DNA of 64,000 nucleotides from JAAXIE01 sp965204245 (GTDB lineage: Bacteria > Chloroflexota > Dehalococcoidia > Lucifugimonadales > JAAXIE01). Under the pieces are notes generated by a model. It saw only the letters and a program-made list of their open reading frames with translations. It made no database searches and was not told the origin of the DNA. This document shows, one piece after another, positions 42,301 through 50,236 of the stretch (its first letter is position 1; each line of letters begins with the position of its first letter). Location of the stretch: NCBI GenBank assembly GCA_965204245.1, contig CBDBED010000001.1, positions 620,001 through 684,000 on the forward strand, written 5' to 3'. The position numbers and the translations under genes are program-made.

Positions 42301-42537
42301 CGCGTCGAGGTTCCGATTGAGATTGTGGAACGTTATGAGGACGGATTCGTGGTGCGTCAGAGGAGCTCCCATCTGACGGCGGACAGCGGCCGGACCCGCC
42401 GCATGGAGAGGCTGTATCTGGGACCACCTCCGGGGGTAGATTGGTGGCCTGCTGGCAGTTATGTGTTGCGTGTATACCAAGGGAACCGCGTAATCGCCGA
42501 GGTGGAGTATGAAGTGGCGCCGATGGTGGTGGGGTGA
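39370..42537 (+). CDS. Repeat lipoprotein with C-terminal HExxH metallopeptidase-like domain
   Basis: The 1055-residue protein starts GTG, has a type II signal peptide (lipobox LASC), then a Pro/Ser/Thr-rich linker (residues about 27-100). Residues about 105-610 form a run of at least 14 repeats of 36-38 residues centred on LGWVQDGI (for example LDWVQDGIDDD, LGWMRDGIGDG), each followed by a helical stretch such as EVDTIRQMSFIANEDSSLAQSIVS; two degenerate repeats follow. The C-terminal part has AAGHLIAHELAHYYWTG (H-E-x-x-H near residue 790) and WVDEGVAELVATL, where the Glu would complete a gluzincin zinc site. It is probably an exported, surface-anchored protease or peptidase-like binding protein. 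No closely related family is recognised for the repeats. Confidence 0.82.
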   Translation: MFGLWVDRTLWIALLTVVVAFSLASCIGSGEQGAVEQSPGDSERGLPATTALPTTSGLVSSPVMPDASLTDRSTPEPSPAVSTPSPGRTPSLAPTPEPPPLGSFENWRRMAQEYPALASAFEQLGWIEDGIEGTEARAIGSLLGIAIERPPDGASLVFLDWVQDGIDDDMEAASLEMLAEIAGKPSHLVSYLLSLPWVRDGLEEQETVAIVLLNDIEDVEVAAYAATLGWMRDGIGDGGEIDVLGRLSEIAGEDVELALSVMSLTWVQDGIDGTDGRLVVRFADMAGRDVAFAREMASLGWIRDGIGGDTEIEAFEELSYLAFKESGPGSAVVSLEWVQDGIGSAVEVDTIRQMSFIANEDSSLAQSIVSLEWMRDDINALEAAVVKGIRSVSDVGIAQEIASLGWVQDGIDDDAEVATIERLSYISYNDVVLAASLISLGWVQDGIHGEAEGDTIKHLSHLANEDIGLAQVVVSLGWMQDNLDALEEGAVNSIQKTMGAEPPWAILSLRWVQDGIDDDTEVTTIQHLSYASLQDIWIAQAMVSLEWVQDDTDILEAEALALLGRTASLDPVIASSALSLGWVQDGIDGELEVDALGELYEVSYRDAEAALAILAMPFLESVEPPDVAAMRNLRLMAGSESGEMFQRVMASPLVRGGITDELAPVVGILSGLAKANTSLIDALLDPNRVLVEMRNISLPFSGEVALAIIRTREGVPRSMDILEGAVRNIESMMKAPLPTRYIGLLYGDAVPRYSSGVHSGTHIAIRPEYDVDDDSEESEAAGHLIAHELAHYYWTGSADWVDEGVAELVATLVEHDRAGHPIEARNWPCPSMRTIAELEALSPTQDDDAFPCNYSLGERFFLDLLRGHGEEQFLTGLRELYAMSQIEEDDASGYSRVSLGVDHIQEAFGSDDGTTDEVIARWYEGTEPYDLSHLVLSPTDSSLPGINGRVERAYLSGEDIVGWRLFTLEYSYELSQGRVEVPIEIVERYEDGFVVRQRSSHLTADSGRTRRMERLYLGPPPGVDWWPAGSYVLRVYQGNRVIAEVEYEVAPMVVG

Positions 42538-42548
42538 TGAGCGACTGC

Positions 42549-42554
42549 TATAAT
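42549..42554 (+). promoter_or_regulatory. Candidate -10 box upstream of the helicase gene
   Basis: A perfect TATAAT between the repeat lipoprotein stop and the TTG at 42596, giving a leader of about 35 bases. No clear -35 is visible. A TATACC at 42587-42592 is too close to the start. Confidence 0.4.
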
Positions 42555-42595
42555 TCCAAGACTCCGAACTATTACCTGCACTGGACTATACCGAC

Positions 42596-44770
42596 TTGAC
42601 CACATCGCGACGAATACTTGAAGGGTTGAACGCTGCGCAGCGGGAGGCTGTGGAGACTACTGAGGGTCCGCTGCTGATTGTGGCGGGGCCTGGGAGCGGG
42701 AAGACGCGGGTCATCACGCAACGGGTGGCTTATTTGATGGGGGGGCTGGGAGTTCGACCCTACCGCATTCTGGCCGTGACGTTTACGAACAAGGCGGCGC
42801 GGGAGATGCGGGAGCGGTTGGACAGATTGGGAGGGGCGGATGCAAGGGATGTCATCATGTCCACCTTTCATTCCTTCTGTGTGAGGGTGTTGCGGCGGGA
42901 AGGGCACCGTATCGGGCTTGATCCGGGCTTCACCATCTATGACGACGATGACCAGGGCAGCTTGCTGAAAGAGGCCATTGAGATGGCTGATCTGGACAGC
43001 AAGAGATTTCCGCGGCGGGCGGTGCAGGGTGTTATCTCCAAGGCCAAGAGCACCATGATCGACCCGCGGGCGTTGGCTTTGAACCCAGCCAACTATTTCG
43101 AGGAGCGCGCCTCCCGCGCTTACCAGCGGTATGAGGAGTTGCTTACGCGCAACAATGCGGTTGACTTCGATGACCTGCTTTTGAAGGCGGTGCAACTGTT
43201 CCGACAGGATGGGGAGGTGCTGGAGCAGTACCAGAAGCGGTTCCAGTATGTGATGATCGACGAGTTCCAGGACACGAATGTGGTGCAATATGAGTTGGCG
43301 AAGCAGGTGGCGGGAGGCTACAGGAATATCTGCGTGGTGGGGGACCCTGACCAGTCGATATATTCGTGGCGCAACGCTGACATACGGAACATCCTGAGCT
43401 TCCAGAACGACTACCCGCATGCCAAGACGGTCAATCTCGTGGAGAACTACCGCTCGACCGAGAACATCCTTACAGCGGCGCAAGGGGTGATCGCGGGCAA
43501 CCTCATGGCGCTCCGGAAACCGTTGCGCACCAGCCGGGGAGGCGGGGTGCCCATCATTGCCACCGAGGCCCATACACCCGAGGAAGAAGCGGATTTCGTG
43601 GTGGGGCAGGTGAACCGTCTGGAGAAGGAGGAGGGGATAGCTGCCCGCGATTGCGCTGTGATGTACCGAATCAATGCTCAGTCGCGGCCTTTGGAGGAGG
43701 CGTGCTTGAGACGGGGGATGCGCTACCGGCTGGTGGGAGGAGTACGGTTCTACCAGCGGAAAGAGGTCAAGGACCTCATGTGCTATCTGCGCCTGCTGGC
43801 CAACCCGAACGATGCTGTGAGCTTGCGCAGGGTCATCAACGTACCATCTCGGGGATTTGGGCAGAGGTCAGTGGAGGACTTGGAGCGTTGGGCCTCTCAC
43901 CAGGACATCCCTTTGTTTAGTGCCATACAGCAGATTGCGGATGGCGAGGCTGCGAGCCCACTGGGTGGACGGGCGACGGGTACGTTGAGGGGCTTCCACC
44001 AACTGATTCGCGACTTGGCTGAGTTGAGCCGGGAGGTGGATGTTGTAGGGCTGCTGGATACCTTGTTGGAGCGGACCAAGTACTACGACTATCTACAGGA
44101 GAAGGTGGAGCACGCGGATGAGCGGTGGGAGAACGTGATGGAATTGCGGGCGGTGGCACAGGAGTTTGAGGACTTGGACCCGCCGGAAGGACTCTTTTCA
44201 TTGTTGGAGCGGTTTGCCTTGGTGGCGGATGTGGACAACTACGAGGAAGGCGAAGAGGGGATGACGCTCATCACCCTGCACCAAGCCAAGGGGCTGGAGT
44301 TCCCTGTGGTGTTCCTCGTGGGCATGGAGGAGGGGTTGCTGCCTCATATCCGGTCGTTTGATGACGAAGGCCAGATGGCGGAGGAGCGGCGCCTGTGCTA
44401 TGTGGGAATCACTAGGGCAAAGGACCGGGTGTTCCTGACGCGTTCGTTCCGCCGAAGGGGCGGTTACGGTGGTGGCGGGCCCAGCATACCCTCACGATTT
44501 TTGCAGGACATACCGCGGGACTTAGTGCAAGCACCGGAGCGGCCTCAGCAGCAGCCTACGTCAGCTTGGGGCCGTTATGCCCCAGCCGAACCTGCTGAGC
44601 CGGGGATTGAGTTCAAGCCGGGCGACAAGGTGGTGCACAAGATGTTCGGGCAAGGGATGGTGATCAACACCGTGACCGTGAATGGAGATGTGCAAGCCAC
44701 TGTCGCCTTCGATGAGAAGCATGGGGTCAAGAAGCTGTTGCTGGGGATGGCGCCGCTAGAGAAGTTGTAG
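42596..44770 (+). CDS. pcrA: UvrD/Rep/PcrA-family DNA helicase
   Basis: The 724-residue SF1A helicase unwinds DNA 3' to 5' in repair and replication restart. Motifs: GPGSGKTRVITQR (Walker A), DEFQDTNVVQ (Walker B), GDPDQSIYSWRNA (Q), VENYRST, LITLHQAKGLEFPVVFLVGMEEGLLPH and RRLCYVGITRAKD. The C-terminus ends with a PcrA-type module PGDKVVHKMFGQGMVINTV. Starts with TTG. It converges with the questin-oxidase-like gene 6 bp away. Confidence 0.93.
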   Translation: MTTSRRILEGLNAAQREAVETTEGPLLIVAGPGSGKTRVITQRVAYLMGGLGVRPYRILAVTFTNKAAREMRERLDRLGGADARDVIMSTFHSFCVRVLRREGHRIGLDPGFTIYDDDDQGSLLKEAIEMADLDSKRFPRRAVQGVISKAKSTMIDPRALALNPANYFEERASRAYQRYEELLTRNNAVDFDDLLLKAVQLFRQDGEVLEQYQKRFQYVMIDEFQDTNVVQYELAKQVAGGYRNICVVGDPDQSIYSWRNADIRNILSFQNDYPHAKTVNLVENYRSTENILTAAQGVIAGNLMALRKPLRTSRGGGVPIIATEAHTPEEEADFVVGQVNRLEKEEGIAARDCAVMYRINAQSRPLEEACLRRGMRYRLVGGVRFYQRKEVKDLMCYLRLLANPNDAVSLRRVINVPSRGFGQRSVEDLERWASHQDIPLFSAIQQIADGEAASPLGGRATGTLRGFHQLIRDLAELSREVDVVGLLDTLLERTKYYDYLQEKVEHADERWENVMELRAVAQEFEDLDPPEGLFSLLERFALVADVDNYEEGEEGMTLITLHQAKGLEFPVVFLVGMEEGLLPHIRSFDDEGQMAEERRLCYVGITRAKDRVFLTRSFRRRGGYGGGGPSIPSRFLQDIPRDLVQAPERPQQQPTSAWGRYAPAEPAEPGIEFKPGDKVVHKMFGQGMVINTVTVNGDVQATVAFDEKHGVKKLLLGMAPLEKL

Positions 44771-44776
44771 GTGGGG

Positions 44777-45814
44777 TTATATAGGCCCGACCCGTTCTGC
44801 GACGTCCTTGGCTGCTAGCAAGTACACCGGGCTGGGGTTCAGGGCGTACTCGCGCAGGCATGCCTCAGTGAACTTGATTGAATGGGCACCGCCGGCAGCG
44901 ACGGCGCGGTCGATAAGCTCTTCACTGTCATCAGACGGCGGACTCAGCGAGGTACTGTCTTGGGCGGGCACCGTTGAATACCAAGAATAGATGGCGGCGC
45001 ATGCTTGCCAAACGTATCCAGCGGCTTGGCGGGAGTCGTCTTCGTCCAGATAGGGGACAAGCATTCGCAGGGCACTAGGGGCGGTCACGGTGTGTACGAA
45101 GGCAATCAGGTCTTTTGGGCTGGCTAGGTAGATGCCGGCAAAGGTCTCGGTCAGGTTGGAGATGAAGCGCGATATGTCGCCGCTGGTATCGGCAAGGTTG
45201 ATGGCGGGGGCGAACTCGGGGTGACCTTCCATGCCCTTGATTTGCTGGTTGATGGGGCCCGTGCCGTCGAAGTTGGGGTCGTGCAGGCGGCCGACGCGGG
45301 GCAGTGCTTCCTTGGGGGTGTGCGGGCCTTGAGCGCCGGAGAGTTCGCCGGGCAGGGTGTAGTAGGTGGCGGCCCAGAAACCCAGACCCTGGGCCAGTTC
45401 GTACTTGCGTTGGGGTGTTTCGGCGGAGGACAGGCTTCGCACTGCGTGGCTGGTGCGGATGAGGCCGTGAGTGGCGGCGGACATTACGGCTGGGGCCAGC
45501 CGCGGCACCCAGGTCCTGACGACTTCCTGCCAGGGTGTTTCTGCCAGTTCTCTCTCGAAGAGTTGTATCCAGTCACCTAGACGTTGGCGAACACCTAGGT
45601 GATCCCGCCAGGCGGCGAGAGGGATCGGGAAAGAGGGAGAGGGCCGGTCTACCAACCGGCTTTTGTATCCTTCCACCCAGGGCAGAACTGCATCTTCCCT
45701 GCCAAGGGCAAAGAGGGCTTCAGAAGCCATTGGCCCGTGATTGGCGTTGCCGTTCGCCATTTCGGCACCGGCAAAGCTGAGCAGGTCCAGCATTTCATCG
45801 ATGGTTATGGGCAT
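44777..45814 (-). CDS. Questin oxidase family protein
   Basis: The 345-residue protein starts with LSFAGAEMANGNANHGPMASEALFALGREDAVLPWVEGYKSRLV, the characteristic N-terminus of the questin oxidase (DUF4243) family, and continues with QRKYELAQGLGFWAATYYTLPG, FVHTVTAPSALRMLVPYLDED and AAIYSWYST. In fungi questin oxidase cleaves an anthraquinone ring; bacterial members are uncharacterised. AGGAA lies near the ATG. The substrate here is unknown. Confidence 0.78.
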   Translation of the reverse strand: MPITIDEMLDLLSFAGAEMANGNANHGPMASEALFALGREDAVLPWVEGYKSRLVDRPSPSFPIPLAAWRDHLGVRQRLGDWIQLFERELAETPWQEVVRTWVPRLAPAVMSAATHGLIRTSHAVRSLSSAETPQRKYELAQGLGFWAATYYTLPGELSGAQGPHTPKEALPRVGRLHDPNFDGTGPINQQIKGMEGHPEFAPAINLADTSGDISRFISNLTETFAGIYLASPKDLIAFVHTVTAPSALRMLVPYLDEDDSRQAAGYVWQACAAIYSWYSTVPAQDSTSLSPPSDDSEELIDRAVAAGGAHSIKFTEACLREYALNPSPVYLLAAKDVAERVGPI

Positions 45815-45981
45815 CGGTTTCCTGTTGCTTAGTAGGTGTAGGCTTGGTCAATTGTCGGGCCTGAAATAATGACCGTCAACAAATCCAGTCATTTGGCTGG
45901 CCTGTAGAGTGGCGGCGGGTCCGCATTGCGTGGTTTTGCAAGGAGGCGCGACGCCTATCTCACTACTGTTGCTTATTTCTC

Positions 45982-46011
45982 TAGACTTTACGCGAGTGCT
46001 AGCCCTATCAT
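45982..46011 (+). promoter_or_regulatory. Promoter immediately before the relA/spoT start
   Basis: TAGACT (45982-45987), 18 bases, TATCAT (46006-46011), then six bases to the ATG at 46018. No Shine-Dalgarno sequence exists between them, so the transcript is probably leaderless. Confidence 0.45.
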
Positions 46012-46017
46012 ACGGCC

Positions 46018-48276
46018 ATGGCTATGACCGTGGGCACCGAAACGGTACCTGAGGAGCTTGTGTCGCGTCTTCAGCAGTACCTGCCGGAAGAGCAGGTGGG
46101 GCGGATTGAGGCCGCTTATGTGTACGCTGACCGATGTCATGAAGGGCAGACTCGCCGCTCGGGCGAGCCCTATATGCAACACCCGCTGAACACGGCACTG
46201 GTGCTGGCCGACCTGCGCTTGGACACCGATACGCTGTGCGCCGCCCTGCTCCATGACGTGATGGAGGACTGTGGCGTTACGTACCAGGACTTGGAAAAGG
46301 AGTTCGGGAGCGAGGTGGCGCGCTTGGTGGACTCGGTCACCAAGCTCACGCGGATGGACTATGAAAAGCTGGGGCGGACTTATTCCGAGGACCGACTGAA
46401 CGACGAGAGCCTGCGCAAGATGCTGGTAGCCATGGCCAATGATGTGCGGGTGGTGCTCATCAAGTTGGCGGACCGACTGCACAACATGCAGACGCTGCCC
46501 GCACTGTCCCCGGAGCGGCAGAGGGCCATCGCGCAGGAGACGCTGGACATCTATGGGCCCTTGGCGCACCGCTTGGGCATCTGGGACATGAAGTGGCGCT
46601 TGGAGGACCTGTCGTACCGCCATCTGGAGCCGGAGAAGTACCACCAAATATCGGGGATGCTGGCATCCAAGAGGACGGAGCGGGAAGAGTACGTGGAGCG
46701 GGTGTCAGCGGTGCTGGCCACAGAACTGGAGAGGGCCAAAATCAAGGCCCAGGTCACTGGTCGTCCCAAGCATATCTATAGCATTGCCCGCAAAATCGAC
46801 AAGTACGAATCTCAGCAGAAGACCAGCACGGACATCTACGATCTGTATGCGTTGCGTGTGCTGGTGGAGAGCAAAGCCGACTGCTACAACGCCTTGGGTA
46901 TGGTGCACAATTTGTGGCGCCCGATACCGGGGCAGTTCGACGATTACATCGCCAACCATAAGGACAACATGTACCAGTCGCTGCACACGACGGTGATGTG
47001 TGAAGGCGGCGTGCCACTTGAGGTGCAGATACGCACTCATGAGATGCACCAAGTGGCCGAGTACGGCGTGGCGGCGCACTACCGATACAAGGAGGGCGAC
47101 TCCTCGGACATGCGATTCGAGGAGAAGATGGCGTGGCTGCGGCAACTGCTGGAGTGGCAGAGGGAGGTCACGGCCACTGACGAGTTTTTGGAGACCGTCA
47201 AAACTGATTTATTCCCAGACCAAGTCTTCGTGTATACGCCCAAGGGCGACATAGTGGAGTTGCCGATGGGGTCCACCCCTCTGGACTTTGCTTACAAGAT
47301 TCACACGGAGCTTGGTCACCGGTGTGTTGGGGCCAAGGTCAATGGCCGGCTGGTGTCGCTGGACTACCAGTTGAAGAGCGGCGACACGGTGGAGGTGGTG
47401 ACCACCAAGGTGGCCCGAGGGCCACGGCTGGACTGGCTGAACCCCAACTTGGGGCTGCTGAAGTCGGCCTCGGCACGGCAGGAAGTGCGACAGTGGTTCC
47501 GGCGGCAGCAAAGGGGCAGCAACATGCAGCGAGGCCGGGAGTTGCTGCGCCGGGAGTTGAAGCGCCTTGGTCTCACCATGGACGAAGGCCAAGTGGCCCA
47601 GACATTTGGTTACAACAACCCCGACGAGTTCCTGGCGGCGTTGGGGTCCGGGATCGTCACAGAGAACCAGGTGTTCGGACGTCTGACGTCGTTGCAGACA
47701 GGACCGCTGCCGGGAGAGGGCCCCCACCCTGCGGAGGTACCCATCACGAGTCCGACTTCGGGAATCCAAGTGTTGGGGGTGGGAGACCTTCTGACGCGTA
47801 TGGCCCGCTGCTGCAACCCGTTGCCCGGAGATGACATCGTGGGGTTCGTCACCCGAACCAATGGCGTGACGGTGCACAAGACGGGATGCTCCAACCTCAA
47901 GAACGAGGACGAGAAGGAGCGACTGGTGGAGGTGCAGTGGGGCCATAGCAGGCAACTGTATCCGGTGAGGGTGAGTATTTTAGCTTGGGACCGGGTGGGT
48001 CTGCTGAGCGACGTTACCACGCGGGTATCTGCAGAGCGTGTGAACATTGCGTCCGTGGTAACCACAGAGCAGAAAGATGGGACCTGCACGCTTTCCCTCA
48101 CCATCTATGTCACGGGCACAGACCAGCTGAGCAGACTCTTCTCGAAGCTGGAGGGCGTGAGGGGTGTGATACGTGCGGTGCGGGATAATGGTGAGTCGAA
48201 TAGCGGGGAGAGGACAAAGGGCGCTGGGGCTGACAAGAAGAGCCCGATAAGTGATAAAGTTACCGCGACACGTTGA
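46018..48276 (+). CDS. relA: Bifunctional (p)ppGpp synthetase/hydrolase
   Basis: The 752-residue Rel protein makes and degrades the stringent-response alarmone. The N-terminal HD hydrolase domain has HPLNTALVLADLRLDTDTLCAALLHDVMEDCGV (residues about 50-85) and IKLADRLHNMQTL; the synthetase domain has YNALGMVHNLWRPIPGQFDDYIANHKDNMYQSLHTTVM (about 290-330); then come TGS (VFVYTPKGDIVELPMGSTPLDFAYKIHTELGH), a Cys-rich RIS-like region (MARCCNPLPGDDIVGFVTR) and a C-terminal ACT domain. Hydrolase residues are intact, so it is bifunctional. A second in-frame ATG lies 6 bases downstream. rpsT follows 39 bp later. Confidence 0.95.
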   Translation: MAMTVGTETVPEELVSRLQQYLPEEQVGRIEAAYVYADRCHEGQTRRSGEPYMQHPLNTALVLADLRLDTDTLCAALLHDVMEDCGVTYQDLEKEFGSEVARLVDSVTKLTRMDYEKLGRTYSEDRLNDESLRKMLVAMANDVRVVLIKLADRLHNMQTLPALSPERQRAIAQETLDIYGPLAHRLGIWDMKWRLEDLSYRHLEPEKYHQISGMLASKRTEREEYVERVSAVLATELERAKIKAQVTGRPKHIYSIARKIDKYESQQKTSTDIYDLYALRVLVESKADCYNALGMVHNLWRPIPGQFDDYIANHKDNMYQSLHTTVMCEGGVPLEVQIRTHEMHQVAEYGVAAHYRYKEGDSSDMRFEEKMAWLRQLLEWQREVTATDEFLETVKTDLFPDQVFVYTPKGDIVELPMGSTPLDFAYKIHTELGHRCVGAKVNGRLVSLDYQLKSGDTVEVVTTKVARGPRLDWLNPNLGLLKSASARQEVRQWFRRQQRGSNMQRGRELLRRELKRLGLTMDEGQVAQTFGYNNPDEFLAALGSGIVTENQVFGRLTSLQTGPLPGEGPHPAEVPITSPTSGIQVLGVGDLLTRMARCCNPLPGDDIVGFVTRTNGVTVHKTGCSNLKNEDEKERLVEVQWGHSRQLYPVRVSILAWDRVGLLSDVTTRVSAERVNIASVVTTEQKDGTCTLSLTIYVTGTDQLSRLFSKLEGVRGVIRAVRDNGESNSGERTKGAGADKKSPISDKVTATR

Positions 48277-48315
48277 ACGCCATGAGAATCAGCGATAAGA
48301 GTTGGGAGGTCCTAA

Positions 48316-48573
48316 TTGCCTAGTGAAAGGTCGGCGCGCACCTCAGAGCGACGCCGTGTGAGGAATCGCCAGACGCGGAGAGCCACACGTACGATAGTGG
48401 CCAATGCTACCAGTTCTCTCAGCGAGAGCGGCCCTGAAGAGGCGGACCCTGCTATACGCCAGGCATTGAGAGCCTTAGACCGGGCAGTGCGAAAGGGCGT
48501 GTTGCATCGCAATAACGCTGCACGCCGCAAGTCCCGGCTGATGGCGAAGGTCAACGCAGCTCAGAATGCCTGA
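48316..48573 (+). CDS. rpsT: 30S ribosomal protein S20
   Basis: The 85-residue basic protein (SARTSERRRVRNRQTRRATRTIVANATSSL...LDRAVRKGVLHRNNAARRKSRLMAKVNA) is clearly S20, which binds 16S rRNA. The start is TTG at 48316 with GGGAGGT upstream. It lies between relA and lexA. Confidence 0.92.
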   Translation: MPSERSARTSERRRVRNRQTRRATRTIVANATSSLSESGPEEADPAIRQALRALDRAVRKGVLHRNNAARRKSRLMAKVNAAQNA

Positions 48574-48577
48574 GCTA

Positions 48578-48672
48578 TGTTCTAACCTTCTGAACACTGT
48601 TCTAACCGTGACATTTTGCCGTTGACACCACCCTTAGGCCGTCGTGTAGAGTTTTCGTATAACATCAGAACA
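48578..48672 (+). promoter_or_regulatory. lexA control region with repeated TGTTCT/AGAACA elements
   Basis: Direct repeats TGTTCTAACC lie at 48578-48587 and 48598-48607, 20 bases apart. CTGAACACTGTTCT (48590-48603) has inverted GAAC/GTTC with 3 bases between, and AGAACA is at 48667-48672, just before the gene. A promoter TTGACA (48622-48627), 17 bases, TGTAGA (48645-48650) lies between. This fits an SOS operator, but the spacing differs from the Gram-positive consensus (GAAC-N4-GTTC). Confidence 0.5.
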
Positions 48673-48686
48673 CGACAAGGGGTGGT

Positions 48687-49331
48687 ATGAGAGTGAGACG
48701 GGGTCTATCAGCCAGGCAAGAGCGAATGCTGGAGTTCATCCGGCAGTTCATGAGGGAGAACGGACTCCCTCCGACAGTGCGGGACATACAGGCTGCCTGC
48801 GAAATCAGTTCCACATCGGTGGTGGACTATAACCTGCGGCTGTTGCAGCGAGACGGTTACCTGAACCGTCGTCCGGATGTGGCCCGAGGGATTGAGTTGG
48901 TGGGGGTTAGGCCGCACGCCGACCCGGAGACCATCACTGTTCCCATCATTGCGTATATCGCCGCAGGAGAGCCACGCCCGGCTTTGTCCGAGAACGCATC
49001 CGAAAGCCTAGGCACGGTGACTGTGCCGCCAGAGATGGCGCCGGTTACGGGTGACCACTATGCCCTCAAGGTCAGAGGCATGTCGATGATGGATGCATTC
49101 GTGACCGACGGCGACATCGTGGTGCTGGAGAAAGTCTCAATGGCTGGGAACGGAACGATGGTGGCTGCGTGGCTACGGGACGAGGAAGAGGCTACGCTGA
49201 AGCACTTTTTCCATGAGGGCCAGCAGGTGAGGCTACAGCCAGCCAACAGCGAGATGGACCCCTTCTACTACCCGGCTGACAACGTGGAGATTCTGGGCAG
49301 GGTCGTTGGGGTCATACGGATAATGGGCTAG
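48687..49331 (+). CDS. lexA: LexA repressor
   Basis: The 214-residue SOS repressor has a winged helix at the N-terminus (SARQERMLEFIRQFMRENGLPPTVRDIQAACEISSTSVVDYNLRLL), the self-cleavage site Ala-Gly in YIAAGEPRPA, the nucleophile Ser in VRGMSMMDAFVTDGD and the Lys in EEATLKHFF. All residues needed for RecA-assisted autocleavage are present. It lies directly after a region with repeated GTTC/GAAC elements that could be its own operator. Confidence 0.93.
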   Translation: MRVRRGLSARQERMLEFIRQFMRENGLPPTVRDIQAACEISSTSVVDYNLRLLQRDGYLNRRPDVARGIELVGVRPHADPETITVPIIAYIAAGEPRPALSENASESLGTVTVPPEMAPVTGDHYALKVRGMSMMDAFVTDGDIVVLEKVSMAGNGTMVAAWLRDEEEATLKHFFHEGQQVRLQPANSEMDPFYYPADNVEILGRVVGVIRIMG

Positions 49332-49364
49332 GGTCTCGGGAGTCGCAGGGTTCCGGGGGGCGGA

Positions 49365-49508
49365 TCAGTCGGAGGATGGGAGTTGGCGGGGTTGTTGGAG
49401 TTCCATCTCCTCGCCACAGCAGGTCACCACACCGTCACCAGTCTTGGTGCACAGGATGCTGGTGCCGCATTTGGCACAGGTGTATCGCTTTCCCAGCTGG
49501 TTCGCCAA
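49365..49508 (-). CDS. Desulforedoxin-like mini-protein, copy 1
   Basis: A 47-residue product read from TTG 49508: MANQLGKRYTCAKCGTSIL, then CTKTGDGVVTCCGEEMELQ. The CxxC near the start and adjacent CC match the desulforedoxin fold of about 36 residues, with four Cys for one rubredoxin-type iron. A Ser/Pro/Gln-rich tail of ten residues follows. GAGGTGAAC lies before the start. It is too short for normal gene calling and is followed upstream by a similar gene. Confidence 0.65.
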   Translation of the reverse strand: MANQLGKRYTCAKCGTSILCTKTGDGVVTCCGEEMELQQPRQLPSSD

Positions 49509-49565
49509 CTCAGTTCACCTCGATCGGAACTACGGAGTGACGCGGGGGGGCTGTGGCTCGGGCCG

Positions 49566-49682
49566 TTACTTCAACTCCAGGGGTTGCTGGCAGCAAGAGA
49601 GTTCGCCTTCTCCGCCTTTGGTGACGATGAACTCTGCGCTGCACTGGCGGCACACGTAGCGTTTGCCTGTCTGATTCGCCAA
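49566..49682 (-). CDS. Desulforedoxin-like mini-protein, copy 2
   Basis: A 38-residue product read from TTG 49682: MANQTGKRYVCRQCSAEFIV, then TKGGEGELSCCQQPLELK. The four Cys have the C-x2-C and C-C spacing of desulforedoxin and of the N-terminal domain of desulfoferrodoxin. AAGGGGG lies before the TTG. Desulforedoxins are small electron carriers or iron-binding domains. Two tandem but diverged copies are present. Confidence 0.68.
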   Translation of the reverse strand: MANQTGKRYVCRQCSAEFIVTKGGEGELSCCQQPLELK

Positions 49683-49692
49683 AGCGGCCCCC

Positions 49693-50007
49693 TTAGGTCT
49701 GAATCTCGCTAATCTGGAATTCAGGCTTGATGTCGGTGAAGTTGGGGACATCGCCCATTACTTGGCGGCCGGTGGCCTTGAAGCCTTCGTGCACGCCCTC
49801 GACGGTATCGAAGGTCAGGTGGGCCATCACCATGTAACGCGGTGGCGCATTGGGGTCGGTGTCGGATATACCTTTGTCAACCTCCACGGTACCCAGGCCA
49901 TAGGGCTTCAGCAACTCACTGGCCATGGGGATATGCTTGTTGATGTAGTAATCCAGATCGAACTTGCCGCCTTCGACGTTTTGGTAAAAGACAGAGACCC
50001 TTATCAT
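49693..50007 (-). CDS. EthD-family protein
   Basis: The 104-residue protein starting MIRVSVFYQNVEGGKFDLDYYINKHIPMASELLKPYGL and containing MVMAHLTFDTVEGVHEGFKATG is an EthD/dimeric alpha-beta-barrel protein. EthD was first found with the ethyl tert-butyl ether monooxygenase, and its family includes small cofactor-free enzymes. The longer frame upstream lacks conserved sequence, so the ATG at 50007 is used. It ends 10 bases before the desulforedoxin-like gene. Confidence 0.82.
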   Translation of the reverse strand: MIRVSVFYQNVEGGKFDLDYYINKHIPMASELLKPYGLGTVEVDKGISDTDPNAPPRYMVMAHLTFDTVEGVHEGFKATGRQVMGDVPNFTDIKPEFQISEIQT

Positions 50008-50236
50008 GCTGCCCTCCCCACTGGGATAATCCTTGGCAGACCCTGGGCCTCCGATTCGGCCTTGGGTTGAGTCAATGGAGGCCGGGAAGGCTGCCTGCGG
50101 GACGGATGGCAGCGTACGCGAGGGCGAAAAAGCTGTCAAGTTTCCCTTAAGATGTAGCAAAATATTTGGAATCTCTTGTGAGGCACCAAGTGCTGCGCTA
50201 CACTGTGACGAAATCGAACGACAGGCATGGGGCTGC

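Noticed and set aside
50033..50236. Upstream extension of prfA
   Set aside because: No family similarity. The GTG at 50237 gives the normal length of RF1.
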